Shown here: piece after piece, positions 16,508-26,740 of the stretch
Layout of the letters: the number at the start of each line of letters is the position of its first letter
Position numbering within the stretch: the stretch's first letter is position 1
DNA from: Streptococcus oralis subsp. tigurinus AZ_3a
GTDB taxonomy: Bacteria > Bacillota > Bacilli > Lactobacillales > Streptococcaceae
NCBI GenBank assembly: GCA_000344275.1
Contig: AORU01000002.1
Span: forward strand, 1 to 64,000
Length of the DNA stretch: 64,000 bases
Reading direction: 5' to 3'
Position numbers and translations under genes: made by a program
Notes under the pieces: generated by a model
What the model was told of the DNA's origin: nothing
What the model saw: the letters and a program-made list of their open reading frames with translations, nothing else
Databases searched by the model: none

Positions 16508-18103
16508 TTACTTGACTTTAAAGGTCTTGAGATAGTTATCTTTTCCAACTTGACCTTCGAAGGTTTGGCCATTTTCGAGGTAAGGAAGGTCGTCTGACAC
16601 GGAAGCCTTGACCTTATAAATCTTGCCATCAACTTTAAAGAAGTAGACGGTATCCCCCTTGATGACAGCTGATTTAAGGTCTGAAATCACTCCCTTGATA
16701 CTTTCTACCGTTTCGTTATCCAGATCGAGGTCGTTTTTATTGGCATATTTGCTGAGGAGTTCATCTACCGTAGTTGCTACGATGACGTTTTGGTACTCCA
16801 CGGCATCGACCAATGCATACTCCTTGACCAAGCCTGCATTGTCCTTCAAGCCCATGATATAGAGTGGTTTGTCATTGAGATTGACAAGGATAGGGAAGGT
16901 AGCCTTGTAGGCCTTCTCTTGAACTGCTCCTTCTGCGGAAGCTTGGGCAGATTCTTCGGTTGCTGATGCTAGATTGTACTTGGTGATTTCACCAGTGCGC
17001 ATATTTTCAAGGATAAACCCTAGATTACTTTCATCAGCGTTTGCAGAAGTCACCCCCGTGTAAAGATAAATGTCATTTCCGATAGAAAGATAGTTATAGC
17101 CCTCTGTCGTTTGGGTAACGTTTTTCTTAGAAATCAAGGCATTCCAGAAGCCATCTTTATATTTGCCGTTGTAGTTAATTTGTTCGATGGTTTCTTCTGC
17201 TGGATAAACACGGTCCACCCATTCAGGCACCTCATCCAAGCTGTATTCCTTGGTTTCTCCATTGGTAGCATCTAAGATAATAACAGATGAAGGACGAGGA
17301 ACTCCTAGACCAAACTGCTTTTGATAAACGGTTGCTACATAGAAGGGATTGCCTTCATCATCCACCTCAAAGGAGGGCGTTTTAAAAATCTTGGTTGGGT
17401 ACTTGATTCGAAGATGACGTTTGACATCACGATTAAAATACTCGGAGTCTGAATACTTTATTGGCGTTTTTAAATCCACCAATTCCGCATTTCCTGTCAC
17501 CATATCAACCTTGATATACTCGCCAATCCCCTTGGACTGATTATTAAACCATTTGATCGGGTCGGCATACTCCAAAGGTGTCACCCGATAGGGTTTGCCA
17601 TCAACCGTCAGCTGGGTATAAGTATCTGCTGCCACGTACTGGGAGACCTTATCCGTCAGAGAGCCCAGGTAACGGTCACCAATCTTTTCTGCAGTGCTCC
17701 GATCTAGGATTGGAACCTTACTGGTATCACTCTTAGGAAAATCTTTAAAATCTTTTTCTGTGATAGACACCACATTAGCATAATTTTTTGCTTGGAAAAA
17801 GCTAGAGGTCACTAGGCTTACCAAACCAGCAAGGGCAAAGATAAGGCCTGCAGCCAGCAACAATCCTCCACCTAATTTATTAAAATGAAGCCCTTCTAGA
17901 TTGAGTTCGTTGGCAACCTTTCCATGACGTACGTGAACTGTCTTGAGAAGATTAGTATCCCTTCGAAAACTAAACAAAATCCCCATCACCACCAAATGTC
18001 CACATAGGAAAAAGATAAATTCCCAACTGGTAAGATTGAAGGGTGGTAAAAAGATATACCAGGTCGTTGCGATAAAAACAAGTTCAAAGATTATACGTTT
18101 CAT
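16508..18103 (-). CDS. Conserved membrane protein of unknown function
   Basis: A 531-residue protein that I cannot assign to a named family. Two membrane spans near the start (~8-24 and ~29-48) and a third at ~77-100 (GGGLLLAAGLIFALAGLVSL) are followed by a ~430-residue domain that should face outward. This domain is rich in beta-type segments with repeated phrases such as YVATVYQKQFG, VIILDATNGETKEYS and NLNDKPLYIMG. It could be a solute or wall-sensing ectodomain. It starts 11 bases after def, so the two form an operon. I recall a homologue in pneumococcus annotated as hypothetical. Confidence 0.8.
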   Translation of the reverse strand: MKRIIFELVFIATTWYIFLPPFNLTSWEFIFFLCGHLVVMGILFSFRRDTNLLKTVHVRHGKVANELNLEGLHFNKLGGGLLLAAGLIFALAGLVSLVTSSFFQAKNYANVVSITEKDFKDFPKSDTSKVPILDRSTAEKIGDRYLGSLTDKVSQYVAADTYTQLTVDGKPYRVTPLEYADPIKWFNNQSKGIGEYIKVDMVTGNAELVDLKTPIKYSDSEYFNRDVKRHLRIKYPTKIFKTPSFEVDDEGNPFYVATVYQKQFGLGVPRPSSVIILDATNGETKEYSLDEVPEWVDRVYPAEETIEQINYNGKYKDGFWNALISKKNVTQTTEGYNYLSIGNDIYLYTGVTSANADESNLGFILENMRTGEITKYNLASATEESAQASAEGAVQEKAYKATFPILVNLNDKPLYIMGLKDNAGLVKEYALVDAVEYQNVIVATTVDELLSKYANKNDLDLDNETVESIKGVISDLKSAVIKGDTVYFFKVDGKIYKVKASVSDDLPYLENGQTFEGQVGKDNYLKTFKVK

Positions 18104-18114
18104 CTGAATTCCTC

Positions 18115-18525
18115 CTAAATAATCCGTCCTTCCAAATGATCCAGTTCATGTTGGCAGATCTGAGCTGGAAAACCTGTCAGTGTAATGGTCTGTTCCTGCC
18201 ACTTGCTATCGCGATAGGAAACCGTAATCGTTTCATAACGAGTTGTTGACCGTACCCCAGTCAAGGACAAACAACCTTCCTCTGTCTCGTAAGGTCCTTT
18301 GTAGGAAAGGAGAACGGGATTAAACATGACTATGGGAACCAAGCCAAGATTAAAGATAATCACGCGCTTCTGCACGCCAATCATATTAGCCGCTAGACCG
18401 ACACAGGTCTCGCGATTGGCCAGCAGAGTATCCTGTAAATCTCTAGCTAGATAAAGGTCTTCCTGCCTTGCAGGTTTCGAGACCTGCGACAGGAATAAGA
18501 CATCTCGGACAATTTTCTTTTCCAT
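18115..18525 (-). CDS. def: Peptide deformylase family protein (Def-like)
   Basis: A 136-residue metalloenzyme with all three deformylase motifs: VGLAA (42-46), EGCLSL (83-88, metal Cys) and HELDH (126-130, metal His pair and catalytic Glu). It would remove formyl groups from nascent proteins. It is shorter than the usual streptococcal main Def (about 200 residues), so it may be a second, specialised deformylase. Ribosome site AAGGAG precedes the ATG. Confidence 0.88.
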   Translation of the reverse strand: MEKKIVRDVLFLSQVSKPARQEDLYLARDLQDTLLANRETCVGLAANMIGVQKRVIIFNLGLVPIVMFNPVLLSYKGPYETEEGCLSLTGVRSTTRYETITVSYRDSKWQEQTITLTGFPAQICQHELDHLEGRII

Positions 18526-18553
18526 TCTCTTCCACTCCTTGCCATTTTACTTT

Positions 18554-18582
18554 ATTATAGCACAAAAGTGGATAACTTCTAA
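18554..18582 (-). promoter_or_regulatory. Promoter of the def-like operon
   Basis: -35-like TTAGAA (18577-18582), 17-base spacer, extended -10 TGCTATAAT (-10 at 18554-18559). Confidence 0.6.
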
Positions 18583-18603
18583 TCATTCTCCTCAAATGCA
18601 AAA

Positions 18604-18625
18604 AAAGCCATCCGAAGATGACTTT
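18604..18625 (-). terminator. Terminator of mgtA
   Basis: Arms AAAGtCATC / GATGgCTTT around a TTCG loop, followed by seven T on the minus strand, just after the mgtA stop codon. Confidence 0.85.
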
Positions 18626-18629
18626 CTTT

Positions 18630-21326
18630 TTAAATCGCGTTCTTATCAAAACCAAGTTTACGTTGAACAAACTTAACGATTTCGACGATAATAATCATTG
18701 AGAAACTTCCAGCCATAACGATTCCCCATTGTGACAAGTCTAGTTTGGTTACATGGAAGATTCCTTCAAGCGGTTCTACAACGATCGTTGCCATAAGAAG
18801 AATGAAGGATACCAAGATAGACCAGTTGAAGGTCTTAGACTTGAATGGGCCAACTGTCAAGATGGATTGGTAGACAGACTTGACATTGTAGGCATGGAAG
18901 AGCTGAATCAAGCCAAGGGTTGCAAAGGCCATAGTTAGGGCATCTGCATGAATGGCATGATTATCACCCACATGAACTGGATAAGCAATCGCAAGACCAT
19001 AAACACTCATAACAATAGCTGCTTGGAGTACACCTTGATAGATGATAGAACTCAAAACACCACCTGAGAAGAAGCTTGCCTTACGACCACGTGGTTTATG
19101 GTTCATAACACCTGGCTCCGCAGGTTCAACACCTAGAGCGATAGCTGGGAAGGTATCCGTTACCAAGTTGATCCACAAGAGATGAACTGGCTGCAAGACA
19201 TCCCAACCAAACAAGGTTGATAGAAAGATAGTTAATACTTCAGCAGTATTGGCAGAAAGCAGGTACTGAATCGTCTTTTGAATGTTTGAGAAGACCTTAC
19301 GTCCTTCTTCAACTGCGACGATGATAGTCGCAAAGTTATCATCTGCAAGAATCATGTCAGAAGCTCCCTTAGAAACCTCTGTACCAGTGATCCCCATACC
19401 GATACCGATATCGGCTGTTTTCAGAGCTGGAGCATCGTTGACACCGTCCCCTGTCATGGCAACGACCTTACCTTGTTTTTGCCATGCCTTGACAATACGA
19501 ACCTTGTGTTCTGGAGAAACACGGGCATAAACAGAGTATTGACCTACCACTTTTTCAAAGTCTTCATCCGATAGTTCATTGAGTTCAGCACCAGTTAAAA
19601 CGTGACCTTCTGTATCGTTTGCGTCAATGATTCCCAAACGTTTAGCAATAGCTTCTGCTGTGTCTTGGTGGTCACCCGTAATCATGATTGGACGAATTCC
19701 AGCTTCCTTGGCTACACGAACAGCCTCAGCTGCCTCAGGACGTTCAGGGTCAATCATCCCAATCAAACCAGTAAAGATTAAATCATTTTCAAGCTCTTCA
19801 GAAGTCAGGTCTTCTGGAATGCTGTCAATAATCTTATAGGCACCTGCAAGGACACGCAAGGCTTGGTGAGCCATTTCAGAGTTGTTTGTATGGATGAGGC
19901 TTGTAACCTTCTCATCAATCGGAGCAATATCCCCAGCCTTATCACGAAGAACACAACGTTTCAAAAGTTGGTCTGGCGCACCTTTGACTGCTACAAGGAA
20001 TTTACCATCTGGCAATGGGTGAATCGTTGACATGAGCTTACGGTCAGAGTCAAATGGCAACTCAGCCACACGTGGATATTTCTCTAAAAAGCCTTTAACA
20101 TCATATCCCTTGTCCAAGGCATATTGAATGAAGGCTGTTTCGGTTGGGTCTCCGATCAGGTTTCCTTCCACATCGATTTTCGTATCATTGGCCAAAACAA
20201 CGGAACGAAGTAGTGGCATTTCAAGACCTAGTTCAATGTCATCAGCTGAGTCATGTAGAACCGCATCGTAGAAGACTTTTTCGACTGTCATCTTGTTCAT
20301 GGTCAGTGTACCAGTCTTATCAGAAGCGATGATTTCTGTTGAACCAAGTGTTTCAACTGCTGGCAACTTACGAACGATAGAGTTTCGTTTAGCCAAAACT
20401 TGAGTACCAAGGGCAAGAACGATGGTTACGATTGCAGGAAGACCTTCTGGAATGGCTGCAACGGCAAGCGCAACAGAGGTCATCAACTCACCAAGTGGAT
20501 TTTTCCCTTGAATGAAGACACCCACTACAAAAGTAACTAGAGCGATGACCAAGATAGCATAAGTCAAGACCTTAGAAAGGTTGTTCAAGTTTTGTTTGAG
20601 GGGTGTATCCGTCTCATCAGCGTCTTGAAGCATGCCTGCGATATGACCGACTTCTGTGTACATACCTGTATTAACAACAACACCCATTCCACGACCATAG
20701 GTCACGTTTGAGTTTTGGAAGGCCATATTGACACGGTCACCAATACCAGCATCTGCAGCAAGCTCGACTGTCAAGTCTTTTTCGACTGGCACAGACTCGC
20801 CTGTCAAGGCAGCTTCTTCAATTTTAAGAGAATTGGCTTCTAGCAAACGTAGGTCTGCTGGCACCACGTCACCTGCTTCAAGAGAAACGATATCTCCAGG
20901 GACCAATTCTTTAGAGTCAATCTCCGCCATATGCCCATCACGAAGGACACGTGCAGCTGGACTTGACATAGATTTGAGGGCTTCGATAGCTTCTTCTGCT
21001 TTTCCTTCTTGGTAAACACCGAAGGCAGCATTGATGATAACCACGGCTAGGATAATGATGGCATCTGCAATATCTTCTCCACCAGAAGTCACGACTGACA
21101 AGATAGCTGCCGCAACTAGGATGATAATCATCAAATCCTTAAACTGTTCGATGAATTTGACCAGGATTGATCGTTTCTCACCCTCTTCGAGTTCATTGTG
21201 GCCAAATTCGGCAAGGCGTTTTTCTGCCTCGCTTGATGACAAACCTTGCTCGGTCGCATCCACAGCCTTCAAGACCTCTTCAGGACTTTGAGTGTAAAAC
21301 GCTTGGCGTTTTTGTTCTTTTGACAT
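18630..21326 (-). CDS. mgtA: P-type cation ATPase MgtA/CaxP (type II, Ca2+/Mn2+)
   Basis: An 898-residue type IIA P-type ATPase. TGES (175-178) marks the actuator domain, PEGLP (293-297) the membrane ion site, and D336 in DKTGT the phosphorylated residue. The C-terminal spans carry NTAEVLTIF and WINLVTDTFPAIALG. Pneumococcal homologues are reported as a calcium exporter (CaxP) and as the Mn2+ riboswitch-controlled MgtA. The start at 21326 follows AAGGAGGAG. A longer frame would start inside the riboswitch terminator and is rejected. Mn2+ sensing upstream and the divergent mntE indicate a role in metal efflux. Confidence 0.92.
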   Translation of the reverse strand: MSKEQKRQAFYTQSPEEVLKAVDATEQGLSSSEAEKRLAEFGHNELEEGEKRSILVKFIEQFKDLMIIILVAAAILSVVTSGGEDIADAIIILAVVIINAAFGVYQEGKAEEAIEALKSMSSPAARVLRDGHMAEIDSKELVPGDIVSLEAGDVVPADLRLLEANSLKIEEAALTGESVPVEKDLTVELAADAGIGDRVNMAFQNSNVTYGRGMGVVVNTGMYTEVGHIAGMLQDADETDTPLKQNLNNLSKVLTYAILVIALVTFVVGVFIQGKNPLGELMTSVALAVAAIPEGLPAIVTIVLALGTQVLAKRNSIVRKLPAVETLGSTEIIASDKTGTLTMNKMTVEKVFYDAVLHDSADDIELGLEMPLLRSVVLANDTKIDVEGNLIGDPTETAFIQYALDKGYDVKGFLEKYPRVAELPFDSDRKLMSTIHPLPDGKFLVAVKGAPDQLLKRCVLRDKAGDIAPIDEKVTSLIHTNNSEMAHQALRVLAGAYKIIDSIPEDLTSEELENDLIFTGLIGMIDPERPEAAEAVRVAKEAGIRPIMITGDHQDTAEAIAKRLGIIDANDTEGHVLTGAELNELSDEDFEKVVGQYSVYARVSPEHKVRIVKAWQKQGKVVAMTGDGVNDAPALKTADIGIGMGITGTEVSKGASDMILADDNFATIIVAVEEGRKVFSNIQKTIQYLLSANTAEVLTIFLSTLFGWDVLQPVHLLWINLVTDTFPAIALGVEPAEPGVMNHKPRGRKASFFSGGVLSSIIYQGVLQAAIVMSVYGLAIAYPVHVGDNHAIHADALTMAFATLGLIQLFHAYNVKSVYQSILTVGPFKSKTFNWSILVSFILLMATIVVEPLEGIFHVTKLDLSQWGIVMAGSFSMIIIVEIVKFVQRKLGFDKNAI

Positions 21327-21383
21327 GTGTCTCCTCCTTGACATTGTGTGCAAAACAAGCTCTCTTTTGGTTTTATGACAAAC

Positions 21384-21506
21384 AAAAAGAGACCTGTTAA
21401 TCATAACAAGTCTCGCTGTTTAAGATAGGGCCGGAAAGTATACTTTGCAGTACACAATTCGGAATGACGACACTATCACAGGTTTCTGCCAGCTACTCCC
21501 TTGAGT
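21384..21506 (-). ncRNA. yybP-ykoY Mn2+ riboswitch upstream of mgtA
   Basis: The minus-strand leader begins with the conserved GGGAGTAGC block, followed by GAAACC, GTCGTCA and the closing GGCC segment, as in the Mn2+-sensing yybP-ykoY class. It ends in a terminator hairpin (arms around 21389-21393 and 21410-21414, then TTTTTG). In this class Mn2+ binding stops the terminator from forming, so the gene is switched on by Mn2+. The class is established; assignment here is by eye from the conserved blocks. Confidence 0.9.
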
Positions 21507-21512
21507 AGTACT

Positions 21513-21540
21513 ATTATACCAAATTTTGAAAAGTTTTCAA
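21513..21540 (-). promoter_or_regulatory. Promoter of the riboswitch-mgtA transcript
   Basis: -35 TTGAAA (21535-21540), 16-base spacer, -10 TATAAT (21513-21518) on the minus strand. The RNA would begin a few bases ahead of the conserved GGGAGTAGC block. Confidence 0.75.
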
Positions 21541-21570
21541 TCATTAAAATTTGATGAGGGAGGACTAAAT

Positions 21571-21599
21571 TTGAATTTTCCCGCAAAAACCAGTATAAT
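21571..21599 (+). promoter_or_regulatory. Promoter of mntE
   Basis: -35 TTGAAT (21571-21576), 17-base spacer, -10 TATAAT (21594-21599). It is divergent from the mgtA promoter. Confidence 0.75.
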
Positions 21600-21633
21600 G
21601 AAAGAATATTATTTATACTGAAAAGGAAGTTTG

Positions 21634-22821
21634 ATGAAACAATCAATCTCAAATCTCAAGTTAGCTGAGCGTGGTGCCATTGTCAGTATCTCGACCTACT
21701 TACTCTTGTCTGCGGCAAAATTAGCAACTGGTCATCTACTTCATTCATCCAGTTTGGTAGCGGATGGTTTCAACAACGTATCCGATATTATCGGAAATGT
21801 TGCTCTTCTGATTGGCATTCGGATGGCTCGCCAGCCTGCAGACCGTGACCATCGCTTTGGCCACTGGAAGATTGAAGATTTAGCTAGTTTGATCACTTCC
21901 ATCATCATGTTCTATGTTGGTTTTGACGTGCTTCGTGACACCATTCAGAAAATCCTCAGTCGGGAACAAACGATTATCGATCCTCTGGGAGCATTTCTAG
22001 GAATCATTTCTGCAGCGGTTATGTTTGTCGTTTATCTCTATAACACACGCCTCAGTAAGAAGTCCAAATCCAAAGCTCTAAAGGCAGCTGCTAAGGATAA
22101 TCTTTCCGATGCTGTCACCTCGCTTGGAACTTCCATTGCTATCCTAGCCAGCAGTTTTAATTATCCGATTGTGGATAAATTAGTCGCTATCATCATCACT
22201 TTCTTTATCTTAAAGACAGCCTATGATATCTTTATCGAATCTTCCTTCAGTCTTTCAGATGGTTTTGACGACCGTCTGCTTGAGGATTATCAAAAGGCTA
22301 TCATGGAAATTCCCAAAATCAGCAAGGTTAAGTCCCAAAGAGGGCGTACCTATGGTAGCAATATCTACCTTGATATCACGCTGGAGATGAATCCTGATTT
22401 ATCAGTCTATGAAAGTCACAAAATTGCAGACCAGGTCGAGTCTATGCTAGAAGAGCGTTTTGGAGTATTTGACACCGATGTCCATATCGAACCTGCTCCT
22501 ATACCTGAAGACGAAATTTTAGACAATGTCTACAAAAAACTGCTCATGCGTGAGCAATTGATTGATCAGGGAAATCAGCTAGAAGAACTCCTTGCTGAGG
22601 ACTTTATCTATATCCGTCAAGATGGGGAGCAGATGGATAAAGAGGCTTATAAGTCTGAAAAAGAACTTAAAGCTGCAATTAAGGACATTCAAATCACTTC
22701 CATCAGTCAGAAAACCAAACTTATTTGCTATGAGATGGACGGAATCGTCCATACCAGTATCTGGCGTCGCCATGAGACTTGGCAAAATATCTTTCATCAA
22801 GAGACTAAAAAAGAAGAATAG
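21634..22821 (+). CDS. mntE: Mn2+ efflux transporter MntE (cation diffusion facilitator)
   Basis: A 395-residue CDF-family exporter. The N-terminal half carries the membrane spans with the metal motif DGFNNVSD (44-51), the HRFGH loop (73-77) and DNLSDAVTSLGTS near 155-168. The C-terminal half holds the CDF cytoplasmic domain and an extra tail of ~100 residues. Pneumococcal MntE exports Mn2+ using the proton gradient. The ATG at 21634 fits AAGGA better than the in-frame TTG one codon earlier. It stands divergent from the Mn2+-riboswitch-controlled ATPase. Confidence 0.9.
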   Translation: MKQSISNLKLAERGAIVSISTYLLLSAAKLATGHLLHSSSLVADGFNNVSDIIGNVALLIGIRMARQPADRDHRFGHWKIEDLASLITSIIMFYVGFDVLRDTIQKILSREQTIIDPLGAFLGIISAAVMFVVYLYNTRLSKKSKSKALKAAAKDNLSDAVTSLGTSIAILASSFNYPIVDKLVAIIITFFILKTAYDIFIESSFSLSDGFDDRLLEDYQKAIMEIPKISKVKSQRGRTYGSNIYLDITLEMNPDLSVYESHKIADQVESMLEERFGVFDTDVHIEPAPIPEDEILDNVYKKLLMREQLIDQGNQLEELLAEDFIYIRQDGEQMDKEAYKSEKELKAAIKDIQITSISQKTKLICYEMDGIVHTSIWRRHETWQNIFHQETKKEE

Positions 22822-22850
22822 AAAACTCCTGTCGTAATGACAGGAGTTTT
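22822..22850. terminator. Bidirectional terminator between mntE and the ABC-F gene
   Basis: Twelve-base perfect arms AAAACTCCTGTC / GACAGGAGTTTT with a five-base loop between two converging genes. Confidence 0.9.
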
Positions 22851-22858
22851 CTATTCAC

Positions 22859-24730
22859 CTAACTATCAAAGTCACTTAGGTATTCATAACGTTCGTATTT
22901 TTCAAGGAGTTCTTCATTTTTCTCATCTAGCTCTTTCTGAAGCGTCGCCAGTTTGCCAAAGTCAGAGCCATTTGCCTGCATCTCTTCTTCAATAGCAGCG
23001 ATACTATTTTCCAAGGCTTCAATATCGCCTTCAATGCTTGCCCACTCCTGCTTTTCTTGGTAGGTCATGCGTTTCTTGTCTTCACGGACCTTGACCACTT
23101 TCTCCTTTTCTGTCTTTTGCACTTGATTGGCCATCTCTGTTTCAAAGGCTTTTTCATCAAGGTAGTCGGTGTAATGACCAAAGAAAGGACGAATCTTGCC
23201 ATCCTCAAAAGCGAGAATCTTGGTCGCTACCTTATCCAGGAAATAGCGGTCATGGCTAACTGTCAAGACAGGTCCTGCAAAACTCTGCAAGAAATTCTCC
23301 AAAACTGTCAAGGTTGCAATGTCCAAGTCATTTGTCGGTTCGTCCAAGAGAAGAACATTTGGTTTTTCCAAGAGCAATTTGAGGAGGTAAAGTCGTTTTT
23401 TCTCTCCCCCAGACAATTTCTCAATCAAGGTTCCATGCGTTGAACGTGGGAAAAGGAACTGCTCCAGCAACTCAGCGATAGAAGTCGTAGAACCACCACT
23501 GGTCTTGACCTCTTCTGCCACTTCCTGCAGGTAATTGATAACTCGCTTGCTTTCATCTAAGCCCTCGATTTGCTGAGAGAAATAGGCGATGCGAACTGTT
23601 TCCCCAATCACAACTTGTCCTGCTGTCGGCTCAAGACTTCCTGCAATCAGGTTGAGTAGGGTTGATTTCCCCACACCGTTGTCCCCAACGATTCCAATAC
23701 GATCTTTGGCCTGCACCAAGAGATTAAAATCTTGCAAAATAGGCTTGTTTTCATAGGCAAAGGAAACATCCTGAAACTCGATGACTTTTTTACCGATACG
23801 ACTGGTTTCAAAGTTCATGGTCAAATCTGTTTCAGCAACGCCGCCTGAAACTTCTTTTTTCAAGTCATGGAAGCGATTGATACGGGCTTGTTGCTTGGTC
23901 GCACGTGCCTGCGGTTGTCTGCGCATCCAGGCTAATTCTTGCTTATAGAGTTGTTCCTTTTTGTGGAAAAGTGCCGCGTCACGCTCATCTTGTTCCGCCT
24001 TGAGGCGAACATAGTCCTGATAATTTCCCTGATACTCGGTCAAGCCTGCTCGGTCCAACTCGAAGATCCGCGTTGATAGTGCATCTAGGAAATAACGATC
24101 GTGGGTGATAAAGAGAACGGTCTTCTTGGAATTTTTCAAAAAAAGAGTCAGCCACTCAATGGTAGCAATGTCCAGGTGGTTGGTCGGCTCGTCCAGAAGC
24201 AAGAGGTCGTGGTTTCCTAGGAGAACTTGCGCCAACTGAACCCGTCTTCTCAGACCGCCTGACAATTCACCAACTGGAGTCGACAAGTCCTGAATACCCA
24301 ACTTACTGAGAACCGTCTTGACCTGGCTTTCAATTTCCCAAGCTTGGAGAGAATCCATCTCTGCCATGACCCGTTCCAAACGAGCCTGCTTGTCCTCACT
24401 GTAGTTGAGCATGATCAACTCATACTCACGAATCAACTGGATTTCCTTGAGGTCGCTGGAGAGAACCGTATCCAAGACCGTCTTGCTATCATCAAAATCT
24501 GGATTCTGGGTCAAGTAGCCAATCTGGTAGTCATTCTTAGCCGAAAAGGGACTGACATCCCCATCAAAGCCAGAAACACCAGAAAGGACATCCAAAAGGG
24601 TGGTCTTACCCGTTCCATTGACACCAATCAGACCGATTCTATCCAAATCATGGATAATAAAGGAAATATCCTTAAAAACGGTCTTGTCACCGACGGATTT
24701 GCTTAGTTTTTCAACGATAAAATCACTCAT
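22859..24730 (-). CDS. ABC-F family ATPase (Uup/YfmR-like)
   Basis: A 623-residue soluble protein with two ABC ATPase domains in tandem and no membrane span. Walker A motifs are GVNGTGKT (~37-44) and GDNGVGKS (~347-354), with signatures LSGG in each half. The domains are joined by a P-site tRNA interaction linker, and a C-terminal coiled coil (~560-623) is typical of Uup/YfmR. Such proteins rescue or tune ribosomes at difficult peptide sequences; the exact role here is inferred. It overlaps cca by four bases (ATGA), within dapB-cca-abcF. Confidence 0.9.
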   Translation of the reverse strand: MSDFIVEKLSKSVGDKTVFKDISFIIHDLDRIGLIGVNGTGKTTLLDVLSGVSGFDGDVSPFSAKNDYQIGYLTQNPDFDDSKTVLDTVLSSDLKEIQLIREYELIMLNYSEDKQARLERVMAEMDSLQAWEIESQVKTVLSKLGIQDLSTPVGELSGGLRRRVQLAQVLLGNHDLLLLDEPTNHLDIATIEWLTLFLKNSKKTVLFITHDRYFLDALSTRIFELDRAGLTEYQGNYQDYVRLKAEQDERDAALFHKKEQLYKQELAWMRRQPQARATKQQARINRFHDLKKEVSGGVAETDLTMNFETSRIGKKVIEFQDVSFAYENKPILQDFNLLVQAKDRIGIVGDNGVGKSTLLNLIAGSLEPTAGQVVIGETVRIAYFSQQIEGLDESKRVINYLQEVAEEVKTSGGSTTSIAELLEQFLFPRSTHGTLIEKLSGGEKKRLYLLKLLLEKPNVLLLDEPTNDLDIATLTVLENFLQSFAGPVLTVSHDRYFLDKVATKILAFEDGKIRPFFGHYTDYLDEKAFETEMANQVQKTEKEKVVKVREDKKRMTYQEKQEWASIEGDIEALENSIAAIEEEMQANGSDFGKLATLQKELDEKNEELLEKYERYEYLSDFDS

Positions 24731-25926
24731 TTTTTCTCCCTCAGGTAAGCATGGATAGCTTGATGATCATTTTCCAACTCTCCATCGACAATGGCAAACT
24801 CAATCTCTGTTAAAATCTCTCCCAAGTCTGGACCTGGCTGATAGCCATATTCCTTAATCAAAATGCCACCATTAATCTGGATTTCTTTCTTATCATGAAT
24901 GGTCAAACTATGGTAAGTTTCTGTGATTGCTTGTGGGTTGACTACTTTTCCTTGAGCCTGACGAAGACTTTCAGCTTGTAGAAGGGAATCCAAGTCAAAT
25001 CGGTAACAATCGCGCTTGCTCAGCTCACCTTCTTCTCGCAAAGCCAAAATAGTCAGCAAATCCTGAACCTGCTTGGCAAACTGGCGTGAGGTTTTCCAAG
25101 CTTTCAAAAATGGCTGCGCATCTTTAATCTCTAAGGCCCACAATAGAGCCGCCCAGGCTTGTTCAGAAGATTCAAAAGTGAAATCCGCCTCTAAATCAAA
25201 CAGTCTGTTGAGCTTGTCTTGGCTTCCTGCCATATCTGGAAGATAGTCATAAGCTTGACTTTCAATCATGGAAGACAGACCAACTCGCCAAAAAGGTGCC
25301 AGCAATAGTTTATCAAACTCAACAAAGGTGCGCTCCACAGAAATTTTCTCCAAGAGTGGCGTCAAATTCTTCATAGCTTCAAATGTTTCTCGCTCAAGTT
25401 CAAAACCTAGACTGGCCTGAAAACGAAAACCACGCATAATCCGCAGAGCATCTTCGTTAAAACGCTCACTAGCCACTCCAACTGCTCGCAAGACTTGATT
25501 TTTCAAATCTTCTAAACCATGGAACAAGTCAATGATTTCCCCTGTCTCGTCCAAGGCAAAGGCGTTGACTGTAAAATCACGGCGCTTGAGGTCTTCTTCT
25601 AGCGAACGCACAAAGGAAACCGCACTGGGTCTGCGATAGTCCACATAGACATCTTCGGTCCTAAAGGTGGTTACCTCATACTCCTCGTCCCCATCTAAAA
25701 CCAAGACGGTTCCGTGCTCGATTCCAATATCGGCTGTTCGCGGAAAAATCTGCTTGGTCTCCTCTGGATAGGAAGAAGTCGCAATATCCACATCGTGGAT
25801 GGGACGATTGAGGAGGGCATCTCGAACAGAGCCTCCAACAAAATAGGCTTCAAATCCTGCTTCTTTAATTTTTTCTAATACTGGTAAAGCCTTCTGAAAT
25901 TCAGAAGGCATTTGCGTTAATCTCAT
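24727..25926 (-). CDS. cca: CCA tRNA nucleotidyltransferase
   Basis: A 399-residue class II nucleotidyltransferase that builds or repairs the 3' CCA of tRNA without a nucleic acid template. GGSVRD (31-36) and the catalytic DVD (45-47) lie in the head domain, followed by the neck and body helices ([13 protein letters not shown] near 165). It overlaps dapB and the ABC-F gene by four bases on each side, so the three are co-translated. Confidence 0.95.
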   Translation of the reverse strand: MRLTQMPSEFQKALPVLEKIKEAGFEAYFVGGSVRDALLNRPIHDVDIATSSYPEETKQIFPRTADIGIEHGTVLVLDGDEEYEVTTFRTEDVYVDYRRPSAVSFVRSLEEDLKRRDFTVNAFALDETGEIIDLFHGLEDLKNQVLRAVGVASERFNEDALRIMRGFRFQASLGFELERETFEAMKNLTPLLEKISVERTFVEFDKLLLAPFWRVGLSSMIESQAYDYLPDMAGSQDKLNRLFDLEADFTFESSEQAWAALLWALEIKDAQPFLKAWKTSRQFAKQVQDLLTILALREEGELSKRDCYRFDLDSLLQAESLRQAQGKVVNPQAITETYHSLTIHDKKEIQINGGILIKEYGYQPGPDLGEILTEIEFAIVDGELENDHQAIHAYLREKK

Positions 25927-26690
25927 AATAAGTGTTCTAATCCATAGACAAGCTCATGACGCTTGACAACTTCTTTAATTCCCAAATTGACCCCTGTCAT
26001 GAAGGAGTTGCGATCATAGGAGTCATGACGAAGGGTCAATCCTTCTCCCTGATTGCCAAAGATGACTTCCTGATGAGCTACCAAACCTGGTAGACGGACT
26101 GAGTGGATGCGCATGCCATCAAAGTTAGCACCACGAGCACCCGCAATCAACTCTTCCTCATCAGGCGCACCTTGCTGGATTGATTCCCGAACTTCTGCCA
26201 TCAGCTCAGCCGTTTTGATGGCTGTTCCGCTCGGAGCATCTTTTTTCTTATCATGATGGAGCTCGATAATCTCCACATTTGGGAAATATTTGGTAGCCTG
26301 CGCCGCAAATTGCATAAGCAAGACAGCACCCAGGGCAAAGTTAGGGGCGATCAAGCCACCCAAATCTTGTTCACGGGAAAATGCTTTTAGTTCTGTAATT
26401 TCTTCACTAGTGAATCCTGTTGTTCCAACTACTGGAGCAAAGCCATTTTCAAGAGCAAAGCGTGTATTTTCGTAGGCAACGGCTGGTGTAGTAAAGTCTA
26501 CCCAGACATCCGCTTCAAAACCGGCTAAATCAGCCTTATCATTGAAGACAGGAATTCCCTGCCATTCTGACTCAGACTCAAAAGGATCCAAAACTGCGAC
26601 CAAATCCAAGTCTGGATCAGCCAAGACCATCTGACAAGCAGCTTGGCCCATCTTTCCCTTAAACCCGGCAATAATTACTCGAATACTCAT
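25923..26690 (-). CDS. dapB: 4-hydroxy-tetrahydrodipicolinate reductase
   Basis: A 255-residue enzyme of lysine biosynthesis that reduces the cyclic intermediate with NAD(P)H. The nucleotide loop GFKGKMGQ is at 9-16. The catalytic segment [18 protein letters not shown] lies near 155-172. Lysine is also the peptidoglycan cross-link residue in streptococci. It is first of a tight dapB-cca-abcF unit; a 50-base gap with nothing recognised separates it from degV. Confidence 0.96.
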   Translation of the reverse strand: MSIRVIIAGFKGKMGQAACQMVLADPDLDLVAVLDPFESESEWQGIPVFNDKADLAGFEADVWVDFTTPAVAYENTRFALENGFAPVVGTTGFTSEEITELKAFSREQDLGGLIAPNFALGAVLLMQFAAQATKYFPNVEIIELHHDKKKDAPSGTAIKTAELMAEVRESIQQGAPDEEELIAGARGANFDGMRIHSVRLPGLVAHQEVIFGNQGEGLTLRHDSYDRNSFMTGVNLGIKEVVKRHELVYGLEHLL

Positions 26691-26740
26691 CTCTACTCCT
26701 GACTAAGATACAAAGGACGTTAGCTGCCCATAACAACAAT

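Noticed and set aside
21327-21404. Longer N terminus for mgtA
   Set aside because: It would start in the riboswitch terminator and lacks a ribosome site, while MSKEQ has AAGGAGGAG.
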